Assembly: GCA_013298545.1 (NCBI GenBank)
Contig: JAAFIA010000047.1
Coordinates: 1 to 36,986 of the forward strand
DNA length: 36,986 nucleotides
Reading direction: 5' to 3'
From: Bacteroidota bacterium
GTDB taxonomy: Bacteria; Bacteroidota; Bacteroidia; Palsa-965
Both the position numbers and the translations under genes were made by a program. The first letter of the stretch is position 1. Each line of letters starts with the position of its first letter. Below, piece by piece: positions 25,511-33,016 of the stretch. Under the pieces are notes generated by a model, which saw only the letters and a program-made list of their open reading frames with translations, did not search any database and had not been told where the DNA came from.

Positions 25511-27220
25511 CTATGTTGTTGTCGTGTTACAACTCCCGCTACAACCACAAGACTGAGGCGTATCGCAACATGGCCCGAAAACTTTTTTGTATTTATCTGC
25601 CTGAATTAATGGATCGGTAATTGCATTTACAATGGCTAATTGTTGCACCAATTGATCGTTTTCTAATTGTGCTTTATCAACAGCAATGCTTTGCAAATGT
25701 TGGTTGTAACAATCCAACGCTTCTCCTTTTCCAAGCAGCGCATCAACAATAACGGAGTCTGTACGAAGGATGCGTTTTGTAACATCCATAATTATTCCAG
25801 GAACAGTTTTGCCCTCAGCCGATTGTTGCAACCCACGAATTTTCCGCGCATAGGTATTGATTATTGGCGGCTCTGTTCCACCACAACAATCATTCAATGT
25901 CTCGCTAATGCATTCCATAAATGAAACTTGATTTCCCTGATAGTCAAATAAATTGCACAATTGCCGAAAGATACCTTTGCGCGTTTTTTCAATCGTGTTT
26001 TCGCAAGGTCTTCCTGTTTCGGCATCTTGAAGAACTTCGTTTAACAAATCATTGATGTTTGAAAGTTTGGCTACGCGTTTACTTTCTGGATAGCCATTTG
26101 TAAAAACAATCGACACATCATCTAAATAGGTAATGGTTACATACTCTTGCAAAAGTTGACGAAAGACAAAATTTAGTGTTCTACTCAAATTGATGTTTTT
26201 TATCTGGCGAACCGTAGATTCTGTTTGGTCTAGAATGCCTGTACTGCTTACTTCTGTATTTACCGAAATATCTCGATTGCTGCCGGCTTGACTGCTGTGC
26301 GAATTCAAAGCGTTGTTAATAGCACCAATATGTTCAGTAATTGAATTTGATGTTGTGCTACTATTTGTTACTCCACCGCTAACATCTACGGGTACACCAA
26401 CAGAAGATAAATTGATGCCACCACTAATTTCTGAACCATTGGCCGACTGTGAACTGTTTGTTGTGTCTCGCCCACTTTGAGTTTCAATCGTTTGCTGAAA
26501 TTGCTGTGCGCTACTTTCGCTGAACGAATCGAGGATGTTTTCTGCACGCGATTTCTTTTCCTCTTGATGTTTAAATGTTGTAATACTTATCGTTGTTTGC
26601 TCGCCCGGCAATAGGGAAAATGTTTTCACCGTTTTACCTGCACCATAGTTGGTCGCAAACGTACATACTTTATAATGCAATACTAGTGTGATTTGAGGTT
26701 TCGGGAATTTTGGTCGAGGCAAAAATGTCATCACAGCATTGCCATAGAAATTTGTTTTGACAATTGGCCGATGTCCTTTCAATACTTGTTGTACAATCAT
26801 ATTGATTGGCATACCAGCAATCGAGACAGTATCGTCTTCTTTGAGCAATTTTTGATTTTGTGCTACTCGTTCAGTATTGACTGAGTTAGACGATTTCAAT
26901 TCTTTTGGAATAACTAGCGAAAGACGTTGTATTGCTTGTGCATTTAGAATAGAAGCACCAGAGAGGCTGCCAACAATTTCATCGTTTATTAAATCGATTA
27001 CTTGATTTGAGGAAAAATCTTTTGTTACATCCCAAAAATTTTCTGACGGCACACCATTCGCAAATCCAGAAAAACATGCAGGATTAATATTTATACCAAT
27101 CTGTCCATAAACATCGTAACACGTTTCAGTAGGTAAATTGTAATTTAGAATGGAGGCTTGCCCTGTTGGATCAAGTTTCACAAAAGGGTCGCCGGGATTA
27201 CAGGAGTTTGTAGATAACAT
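25511..27220 (-). CDS. Large protein of unknown function
   Basis: A 569-residue protein with no signal peptide or obvious membrane helix. Residues about 175-232 are a beta-rich segment with FSLLPGEQTTISITTFKHQE, a motif that I recall from uncharacterised proteins in several bacterial groups. The middle (about 233-330) is low complexity, rich in Ser, Thr, Asn, Gln and Gly, with alternating hydrophobic residues (GGINLSSVGVPVDVSGG). The following part (NINLSRTLNFVFRQLLQEYV) is more conserved in appearance. Cys residues cluster at the C-terminus (CCDTPQSCGCSGSC). Function is unknown. It heads the AT-rich minus-strand trio, and 27221-27543 upstream holds no gene. Confidence 0.6.
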   Translation of the reverse strand: MLSTNSCNPGDPFVKLDPTGQASILNYNLPTETCYDVYGQIGININPACFSGFANGVPSENFWDVTKDFSSNQVIDLINDEIVGSLSGASILNAQAIQRLSLVIPKELKSSNSVNTERVAQNQKLLKEDDTVSIAGMPINMIVQQVLKGHRPIVKTNFYGNAVMTFLPRPKFPKPQITLVLHYKVCTFATNYGAGKTVKTFSLLPGEQTTISITTFKHQEEKKSRAENILDSFSESSAQQFQQTIETQSGRDTTNSSQSANGSEISGGINLSSVGVPVDVSGGVTNSSTTSNSITEHIGAINNALNSHSSQAGSNRDISVNTEVSSTGILDQTESTVRQIKNINLSRTLNFVFRQLLQEYVTITYLDDVSIVFTNGYPESKRVAKLSNINDLLNEVLQDAETGRPCENTIEKTRKGIFRQLCNLFDYQGNQVSFMECISETLNDCCGGTEPPIINTYARKIRGLQQSAEGKTVPGIIMDVTKRILRTDSVIVDALLGKGEALDCYNQHLQSIAVDKAQLENDQLVQQLAIVNAITDPLIQADKYKKVFGPCCDTPQSCGCSGSCNTTTT

Positions 27221-27453
27221 AAAATAGGTTTTAAGGGTTTATGCATTTTGTAGTTATTTATAGTGATTAAACGTATTTAATTTTGATATGTTTCGTTTTT
27301 ATATTAATAGATAACAATTCATTTATTTGGTCATTTATACAAATTAAATGGTCAGGAATGAATGCAAATTGGCACTATTCAATTCCCTTATGCTCATGCT
27401 TGAAGTATGAAAAAGCAACATAAAGTGATTTTTGATTCTATACTATTGCACCA
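27221..27453. other. AT-rich intergenic region, no gene seen
   Basis: This stretch separates the divergent unknown-protein gene (minus) and the cysC promoter (plus). It is very AT-rich. TAATTTTG at 27278-27285 resembles a plus-strand -7 box but leads to no reading frame. I see no RNA gene or terminator here. Confidence 0.5.
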
Positions 27454-27485
27454 TTTGCCCAATCCAAAAAAAACACGCAATTTTG
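27454..27485 (+). promoter_or_regulatory. Promoter of the cysC-GNAT-cysD genes
   Basis: TTTG at 27454-27457 is followed after 20 bases by CAATTTTG (27478-27485), one mismatch from TAnnTTTG. Predicted transcription starts near 27492 and gives a leader of about 52 bases, which contains the hairpin at 27504-27535. Confidence 0.5.
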
Positions 27486-27503
27486 CTTGCACACAAACAC
27501 CGC

Positions 27504-27535
27504 AAAGGGCTTTCTGCAAACGAATGCCCTTTTTT
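27504..27535 (+). promoter_or_regulatory. Terminator-like hairpin in the cysC leader
   Basis: AAAGGGC (27504-27510) pairs with GCCCTTT (27526-27532), with a 15-base loop and a T-run to 27535, eight bases before the cysC ATG at 27544. No gene upstream on the plus strand needs ending here, so it could be an attenuator of the sulfate-activation genes. No matching anti-terminator was identified by eye. Confidence 0.5.
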
Positions 27536-27543
27536 GATACACC

Positions 27544-28143
27544 ATGAATCAACACGTTCATCCCGATTTTACATCCTTCGTTGCACGCGCAGCGCGGGAA
27601 AAATTATTGGGGCAAAGCGGTTGTGTGATTTGGCTTACGGGCCTTTCGGGATCAGGAAAATCAACACTTGCAGCAGGTTTGCAGCAAGCATTACAGACGC
27701 AACAGAAATTAGCGTATGTACTCGATGGCGATAATTTGCGCGCCGGCATCAATGCCAACCTTGGTTTTTCGGAAGAAGATCGTTTTGAAAACATTCGTCG
27801 TGTAGCCGAAATTGCTAAACTTTTTGTCGATGCAGGCTTGCTTGTGATTTGCTCTTTCGTTAGTCCTACGAATTCCCTCCGCCAATTGGCCAAAGAAGTG
27901 ATTGGCGAAAAAGATTTTTATGAAATCTATGTTCAAGCACCGCTAGAGGTTTGCGAAAAGCGCGATGTGAAAGGGCTTTATGCCAAAGCACGACGTGGGG
28001 AGATTAAAAATTTCACAGGAATTGATGCGCCTTTTGATGTGCCTCAAAATCCAGCATTGATAATTGATACAAGCGCACAAGAGCCGACTGCTAGTGTTGA
28101 AAATTTGCTTGCATTTATCCAACCTAAAATCCAATTGTCATGA
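27544..28143 (+). CDS. cysC: Adenylylsulfate kinase CysC
   Basis: CysC phosphorylates adenosine 5'-phosphosulfate (APS) to PAPS with ATP. The 199 residues contain the Walker A motif GLSGSGKST at 33-41 (Lys39) and the APS-binding stretch DGDNLRAGINANLGFSEEDR (59-78). Length and motifs are normal. The start ATG at 27544 follows a leader with a terminator-like hairpin. The stop overlaps the GNAT gene start by four bases. It forms a co-transcribed group with GNAT and cysD. Confidence 0.95.
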   Translation: MNQHVHPDFTSFVARAAREKLLGQSGCVIWLTGLSGSGKSTLAAGLQQALQTQQKLAYVLDGDNLRAGINANLGFSEEDRFENIRRVAEIAKLFVDAGLLVICSFVSPTNSLRQLAKEVIGEKDFYEIYVQAPLEVCEKRDVKGLYAKARRGEIKNFTGIDAPFDVPQNPALIIDTSAQEPTASVENLLAFIQPKIQLS

Positions 28144-28715
28144 AAGAAATGCTAATGCAATATGCGTATCGCTTTCCGGTAATGACGAGTAATCGCTTGT
28201 CTTTTCGGCAAATTGTGGCTGCCGATGTTGCCGATTTATTTCGCAATTTTTCTCATCCCGATTTGATGCGGTATTACAACCAAGAGCCATACACAAGCAT
28301 TGCACAAGCAGAAAAATTAATTCCACATTTTGATTTGGGCTTGCGCGAGGGAAGGTTTATTCGTTGGGCATTTTGCCGAAAAGAAGACAATCAGTTTTTA
28401 GGCACCTTGGGTTTGTTTACCAATCTTCAAAATCCATACTCCGCCGAATTGGGTTACGAAATTCATCCCGATTTTCAAAATCAAGGATTTGTTTCGGAAG
28501 CGGTTGAACGCATTGTTCATTTTGGTTTTCATACTTTGCACTTGCGTCGCATCGAAGCACGGACCATGCTTCTCAATGCTGCATCAGGACGTGTTTTGGA
28601 GAAGAATAAATTTTTGCATGAAGGTATTCTGCGCAAACAAGGCTGGTGGAAAAATGAATTGCACGACGTACATTTATACGCGATCACATCACCAGAACCA
28701 CTCGTAGCGGTATGA
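28140..28715 (+). CDS. GNAT family N-acetyltransferase (RimJ/RimL-like)
   Basis: A 191-residue acetyltransferase. It has the family start TSNRLSFRQIVAADVADLFR, then the GYEIHPDFQNQGFVSEAVER region that binds acetyl-CoA, and the LRRIEARTMLLNAASGRVLE motif. These resemble RimJ/RimL enzymes that acetylate protein N-termini or small amines. It overlaps cysC at its start and cysD at its end, four bases each, so all three are translationally coupled. A GNAT gene between cysC and cysD is unusual; the target is unknown, and a role in sulfur metabolism is only suggested by position. Confidence 0.85.
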   Translation: MKEMLMQYAYRFPVMTSNRLSFRQIVAADVADLFRNFSHPDLMRYYNQEPYTSIAQAEKLIPHFDLGLREGRFIRWAFCRKEDNQFLGTLGLFTNLQNPYSAELGYEIHPDFQNQGFVSEAVERIVHFGFHTLHLRRIEARTMLLNAASGRVLEKNKFLHEGILRKQGWWKNELHDVHLYAITSPEPLVAV

Positions 28716-29617
28716 GTTTTACGGATATCAAACACATCGAAGAGTTAGAAGCCGAATCTATTTTTGTGCTGCGCGAAACTGCTGCACAATTTGAGAAAAT
28801 TGCGCTACTGTTTTCAGGTGGGAAAGATTCAATCGTGGTGAGTCATTTGGCTCAAAAAGCATTTTGGCCAGCAAAAATTCCGTTCCCACTTTTACACATT
28901 GATACGGGACACAATTTCCCTGAAACGCTTGCTTACCGAGACGAGTGGGCCGAAAAAATTGGCGCAAAATTAATTGTCCGATACGTTCAAGATTCGATCG
29001 ATCAAGGAAAAGCGGTGGAAGAAAAAGGCTATAATGCGAGCCGAAATGTTTTGCAAACCATAACCTTACTCGATGCGATTGAAGAATTAAAACTCGATTG
29101 CGCCCTCGGTGGTGCGCGACGCGACGAGGAAAAAGCGCGCGCCAAAGAACGTTTCTTCTCGCACCGCGATGAGTTTGGACAATGGGATCCGAAAAATCAA
29201 CGCCCCGAATTGTGGAATTTGTTTAACGGCAAAAAACACATGGGCGAGCATTTTCGTGTATTCCCAATCAGCAACTGGACAGAAATAGATGTGTGGCAGT
29301 ATCTGCAAAAAGAAAATATCCCCTTGCCATCGCTTTATTTTTCGCACCAACGAAAAGTTATTGCTCGCGATGGCATGTTGCTCGCCGATTCCGAATTTAT
29401 TACAAAAAAAATGACCGAAGTTGCAGCAGAAAAAAGCATCCGTTTTCGTACCATTGGCGATATGACGTGTACTGGGGCTGTTGAATCATCGGCTTCGTCT
29501 ATTGAAGAGATTATTCAGGAAGTTGCTGCCTCGCGCACAACCGAACGCGGCACACGCCATGACGATAAGCGAAGCGAAGCGGCAATGGAGGATCGGAAGA
29601 AGAATGGCTACTTTTAA
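28712..29617 (+). CDS. cysD: Sulfate adenylyltransferase subunit 2, CysD
   Basis: CysD is the catalytic subunit that, with the GTPase CysN, makes APS from sulfate and ATP. The 301 residues have the PP-loop motif SGGKDS at 35-40 and the downstream family motifs RRDEEKARAKERFFSHRD and NWTEIDVWQY. The start codon overlaps the GNAT stop by four bases. About 230 bases separate it from cysN, most of which is a long hairpin repeat. Length is normal. Confidence 0.95.
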   Translation: MSFTDIKHIEELEAESIFVLRETAAQFEKIALLFSGGKDSIVVSHLAQKAFWPAKIPFPLLHIDTGHNFPETLAYRDEWAEKIGAKLIVRYVQDSIDQGKAVEEKGYNASRNVLQTITLLDAIEELKLDCALGGARRDEEKARAKERFFSHRDEFGQWDPKNQRPELWNLFNGKKHMGEHFRVFPISNWTEIDVWQYLQKENIPLPSLYFSHQRKVIARDGMLLADSEFITKKMTEVAAEKSIRFRTIGDMTCTGAVESSASSIEEIIQEVAASRTTERGTRHDDKRSEAAMEDRKKNGYF

Positions 29618-29668
29618 TGCGGTACAACTAGGAATAAGTAATGAAAATTTGTATAAGCTATAAATTAC

Positions 29669-29804
29669 ACATGAGATTTGAGACTGGGTGAATTACTGAA
29701 TTGGTGAGTTGTTGAATTAGCGATTTCGAACACTCCAATTCTCCAATTCAGTAAATCACCAAATGTCTGAAAGCCCGTGCGGTCTCAAGTCTCAAATCTC
29801 ATGT
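29669..29804. repeat. Long imperfect inverted repeat between cysD and cysN
   Basis: The outer arms are a perfect 17-base pair, 29669-29685 with 29788-29804, containing CATGAGATTTGAGACT. Inner arms at 29687-29708 and 29741-29760 (with GAATTACTGAATTGG) pair with two differences. The centre is unpaired. Words like TGAGACT and TTGGTGA recall the 7-bp repeat families elsewhere in the window. There is no T-run on either side. If transcribed, the RNA would fold into a long hairpin between cysD and cysN. Confidence 0.85.
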
Positions 29805-29847
29805 CTGCGCAGCCACGCGCGAGGAAAAAAAGAATAAAGAAACAACC

Positions 29848-31083
29848 ATGAATATATTACGATTTACAACTGCAGGAAGTGTTGACGACGGCAAAAGCAC
29901 GTTGATCGGACGTTTGCTGTACGATAGTAAATCTATTTTTGATGACCAGTACGAAGCCGTTAAAACTTCGAGCGAAAAGCGTGGCGAAGAATATGTTAAT
30001 CTTGCTTTACTGACGGATGGTTTGCGAGCGGAACGCGAGCAAGGAATTACGATAGATGTTGCTTATCGCTATTTTGCCACACTGCAACGCAAATTTATCA
30101 TTGCCGATACACCGGGCCATATTCAATATACGCGCAATATGGTTACGGGTGCTTCAACAGCACATGTAGCGCTCATTCTTGTTGATGCGCGTAAAGGATT
30201 GAGCGAACAGACACGCCGTCATGTTTGCATAGCATCGCTCTTACGCATTCCTGATCTGATTGTTTGCATCAACAAAATGGACTTGGTAAATTATGATGAG
30301 CAGTTATATACGTCCTTGGTGACAGAATTTCGGCAACTGATTGCTTCGCTTGGTTTTCGCGAGGTGTATGATTTACCTATTTCGGCCTTGCATGGCGATC
30401 ATGTTGTGGAACGTTCGGAGCAGATGACTTGGTACAAAGGAAAAACCTTGCTCGAACTTTTAGAATCCATCGAAATAGATGAAGAAGTAACACCAGCACG
30501 TTTTCCTGTGCAGTATGTCATTCGTCCGATGTCTGCCGAATATCATGATTACCGTGGGTATGCGGGACGTGTGGCGGGTGGTGCGTTTGCGGTGGGCGAT
30601 GCGGTAACGGTACTTCCTTCTGGAATAAAAACAAAAATTAAAGCAATCGATTTTTTAGGCGAAACACGTGAACGCTGTACACGTGGAGAATCTGTAACCC
30701 TTTTGCTCGAAGACGATGTTGCGGTAAGTCGTGGCGATATGTTCGTTGCTGAACATCAAATGCCGGAAGTTGCACAAGACATTGAAGCGGTTGTTTGTTG
30801 GATGCACGAAACACCTTTAGTCCCCAATGGAAAATATACGCTGCGTCATACTTCGCGTGAAACGCGTTGCTTGATTAAAGAAGTACGTTCAAAAACCAAT
30901 ATCCAAACACTGGAAGAAGAACCTACTCAAGATCAAGTCATGATGAATGATATTGTTCGGATGCGTTTACGCACTTTACAACCCATTGTATTTGATGTGT
31001 ATGCGAAAAACCGCACAACAGGCTCGCTGATTTTAATTGATGAAGCAACCAATGAAACGGTTGCCGCCGGAATGATTATATAA
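29848..31083 (+). CDS. cysN: Sulfate adenylyltransferase subunit 1, CysN (GTPase)
   Basis: CysN is the GTPase that drives APS formation with CysD. The 411 residues have the G1 motif GSVDDGKST at 10-18, DTPGH at 87-91, NKMD at 142-145, and domains of the elongation factor type after residue 230. It lacks the fused CysC domain seen in other bacteria, consistent with a separate cysC here. It lies 230 bases after cysD across the inverted repeat. The convergent membrane protein gene begins five bases after its stop. No terminator was found. Confidence 0.94.
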   Translation: MNILRFTTAGSVDDGKSTLIGRLLYDSKSIFDDQYEAVKTSSEKRGEEYVNLALLTDGLRAEREQGITIDVAYRYFATLQRKFIIADTPGHIQYTRNMVTGASTAHVALILVDARKGLSEQTRRHVCIASLLRIPDLIVCINKMDLVNYDEQLYTSLVTEFRQLIASLGFREVYDLPISALHGDHVVERSEQMTWYKGKTLLELLESIEIDEEVTPARFPVQYVIRPMSAEYHDYRGYAGRVAGGAFAVGDAVTVLPSGIKTKIKAIDFLGETRERCTRGESVTLLLEDDVAVSRGDMFVAEHQMPEVAQDIEAVVCWMHETPLVPNGKYTLRHTSRETRCLIKEVRSKTNIQTLEEEPTQDQVMMNDIVRMRLRTLQPIVFDVYAKNRTTGSLILIDEATNETVAAGMII

Positions 31084-31087
31084 AAAA

Positions 31088-31627
31088 TTAATTCCGCTCT
31101 TTAAATGATTGGATCATCGCATCCATATCTGACTTATTTTTCTCAAACTTACTATCGAGTGTCCAGATCAGAATTTGATAAAAGTAACGAGGCGTTTCAA
31201 TGCAGGTAAGTTTATAAACAACATCTTTTCCTTTGTAGCGCGATTTAACTTCGGCTTGCAACCCTTTGTCATTACCGACACTCATTTTATCGAGCATGTG
31301 CAAACCCGTGCTGTCAACAGAACGCAAGGCAATTTTCATATATGTATCTAAATCGTAATCGAGGCCAAACGAACTGATTTTTTCTTTCGACTCGTCGATG
31401 ATCATGGCATAGAGTTCGCGTTCTTCGCTGGCATATTCAAGTGAGGCGGCTGGATTGAATGTGGCGGGTTTTAAATCGGAAGGCAGTTTAATGGTGTAAT
31501 GTGCGCCGTTGCTCGAATCAATATTGGCCTCCATCATCGGATGAGGTCGTGTGTTGAGCCACCATGCCACCGCCAATGCCGCTATTACAACGATTGCAAG
31601 ACCAATTAATCCCGATTTTTTGTTCAT
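31088..31627 (-). CDS. Single-helix membrane-anchored protein, unknown
   Basis: A 179-residue protein with an N-terminal membrane segment at about residues 7-24 (LIGLAIVVIAALAVAWWL). The rest is a soluble domain of about 150 residues with alternating strands and helices and a C-terminal DAMIQSFKE, resembling the PsbP/Mog1-like fold by pattern only. It would be anchored to the inner membrane with the domain in the periplasm. No family is firmly recognised. Transcription is opposed to cysN; the two stop codons are five bases apart. Confidence 0.55.
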   Translation of the reverse strand: MNKKSGLIGLAIVVIAALAVAWWLNTRPHPMMEANIDSSNGAHYTIKLPSDLKPATFNPAASLEYASEERELYAMIIDESKEKISSFGLDYDLDTYMKIALRSVDSTGLHMLDKMSVGNDKGLQAEVKSRYKGKDVVYKLTCIETPRYFYQILIWTLDSKFEKNKSDMDAMIQSFKERN

Positions 31628-31658
31628 GATGCGATTTGTTTACGCTACGAAAGTAAAG

Positions 31659-31698
31659 TAAAAAACAAGTCCTTCCGTTTTATGCGAAAGGACTTGTT
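31659..31698 (-). terminator. Intrinsic terminator of the hppD transcript
   Basis: On the minus strand, AACAAGTCCTTTCG pairs with CGGAAGGACTTGTT (31698-31685 with 31677-31664) with one mismatch and a 7-base loop, followed by five T. It lies 19 bases after the hppD stop and before the 31627 gene's start. Confidence 0.85.
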
Positions 31699-31716
31699 GA
31701 CAGGATGACGTTAAAA

Positions 31717-32877
31717 TTAGAGTGTGCCGCGTAGCGCCTGCTCACGCTCAATCGATTCAAAGAGGGCTTTGAAATTGCCCGCGCCAAAACCTTTCGCGCC
31801 CATGCGCTGAATGATTTCAAAAAAGAGCGTTGGACGATCTTCTACTGGCTTGGTAAAAATTTGAAGCAGATAACCTTCTTCATCCGCATCCACAAGAATC
31901 GCGAGTTTTTCGAGTACGTTGATGTCTTCTTTCATCATGCTCATGTGTGCTCCCAAACGTGCCGGAATTTCTTCGTAGTACGCATGTGGCGGCGCAGATA
32001 AAAACTCAACACCTCGCGCACGGAGTGCTGTAACGGTTGAGATAATATCGTCTGTGGCTACGGCAATGTGTTGTACGCCTGAGCCTTCGTAAAAATCTAG
32101 ATACTCTTCAATTTGCGATCGCTTCTTTCCTTCTGCTGGCTCGTTGATTGGAAATTTAATACGGCCATTTCCATTCGACATCACTTTTGACATGAGTGCA
32201 GAATATTCGGTATGAATTTGCTTGTCGTCGAATGAAAGGAAATTGACAAAACCCATGACATCTTCGTACCATTTTACCCAAGTATTCATTTCGCCCCAGC
32301 CCACATTACCAACCATGTGATCGATAAATTTCAAGCCAACGGGTTCAGGGTTGTAAGGCGATTCCCATGTTTTGAAGCCAGGAAGAAAAGTGCCTTTGTA
32401 ATTTTTACGTTCAACAAAAAGATGAACCGTTTCGCCATACGTATAAATCCCAGAACGCACAACTTCGCCGTGTTCATCGCTTTCGCGCGTAGGCTCCATA
32501 AACGGTTTGGCACCACGTTTAACCGTTTCTTCAAACGATTTGGTAGCATCTTCAACCCAAAGCGCAATGATTTTTACGCCATCGCCATGCTTCTTGATGT
32601 GTTCGGCAATGGGCGATTCGCTTGTGAGTGGCGTTGTTAACACCAAACGGATTTTTCCTTGCGCGAGCACATACGAGGTACGATCGCGCATGCCTGTTTC
32701 AAGTCCAGCATAAGCGAGCGACTGAAATCCAAATGCGGTTTTGTAAAAATGTGCCGACTGTTTGGCATTACCCACATAAAACTCCACATAATCGGTGCCG
32801 AGTAAGGGAAGAAAATCTTGCGCGCCTTCGAATATTTTTTCGAGACCGTATTCTACATTTTTTATTTCTGATGACAT
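31717..32877 (-). CDS. hppD: 4-hydroxyphenylpyruvate dioxygenase
   Basis: HPPD converts 4-hydroxyphenylpyruvate to homogentisate, a step of tyrosine breakdown. The 386 residues contain both vicinal-oxygen-chelate domains. The iron ligands are His187 (FIDHMVGNVG), His270 (GVQHIAVATDD) and Glu354 (LFFEIIQR), and the C-terminal GAGNFKALFESIEREQ is typical. Length is normal. It lies 139 bases after hmgA in the same direction, in keeping with a shared pathway. The gap contains a -7 box (32994-33001) and a palindrome (32948-32962), so it may have its own promoter. Confidence 0.95.
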   Translation of the reverse strand: MSSEIKNVEYGLEKIFEGAQDFLPLLGTDYVEFYVGNAKQSAHFYKTAFGFQSLAYAGLETGMRDRTSYVLAQGKIRLVLTTPLTSESPIAEHIKKHGDGVKIIALWVEDATKSFEETVKRGAKPFMEPTRESDEHGEVVRSGIYTYGETVHLFVERKNYKGTFLPGFKTWESPYNPEPVGLKFIDHMVGNVGWGEMNTWVKWYEDVMGFVNFLSFDDKQIHTEYSALMSKVMSNGNGRIKFPINEPAEGKKRSQIEEYLDFYEGSGVQHIAVATDDIISTVTALRARGVEFLSAPPHAYYEEIPARLGAHMSMMKEDINVLEKLAILVDADEEGYLLQIFTKPVEDRPTLFFEIIQRMGAKGFGAGNFKALFESIEREQALRGTL

Positions 32878-32947
32878 GATGAATTTTTTTTAGGGAGTGA
32901 ATAAGAACGAACAAAAAATTAGTTCGCCATTGACCACATGGCCCGAG

Positions 32948-32962
32948 TGCTTGCAGCAAGCA
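32948..32962. promoter_or_regulatory. Palindrome upstream of hppD
   Basis: TGCTTGC (32948-32954) and GCAAGCA (32956-32962) form a perfect 7-base inverted repeat around one A. It lies in the presumed leader of hppD, between the -7 box and the start codon. It could be an operator or a small RNA hairpin. Confidence 0.4.
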
Positions 32963-32993
32963 TATAATTGAAATACTGTTTCATCGCGAAACA

Positions 32994-33001
32994 CAAAAAT
33001 A
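32994..33001 (-). promoter_or_regulatory. Possible -7 box of hppD
   Basis: TATTTTTG on the minus strand fits TAnnTTTG. Predicted start is near 32987, giving a leader of about 110 bases, which is long for this organism. No -33 TTTG is visible. Confidence 0.35.
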
Positions 33002-33016
33002 AGAAATTTGAGGCGT

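Noticed and set aside
27432-27734. A leader peptide with Cys codons upstream of cysC
   Set aside because: The frame starts at TTG before the predicted transcription start and continues into cysC, so it is a shadow.
29669-29804. The cysD-cysN inverted repeat as a terminator
   Set aside because: Neither side has a T-run, and cysN lies downstream in the same direction and needs the transcript or its own promoter.
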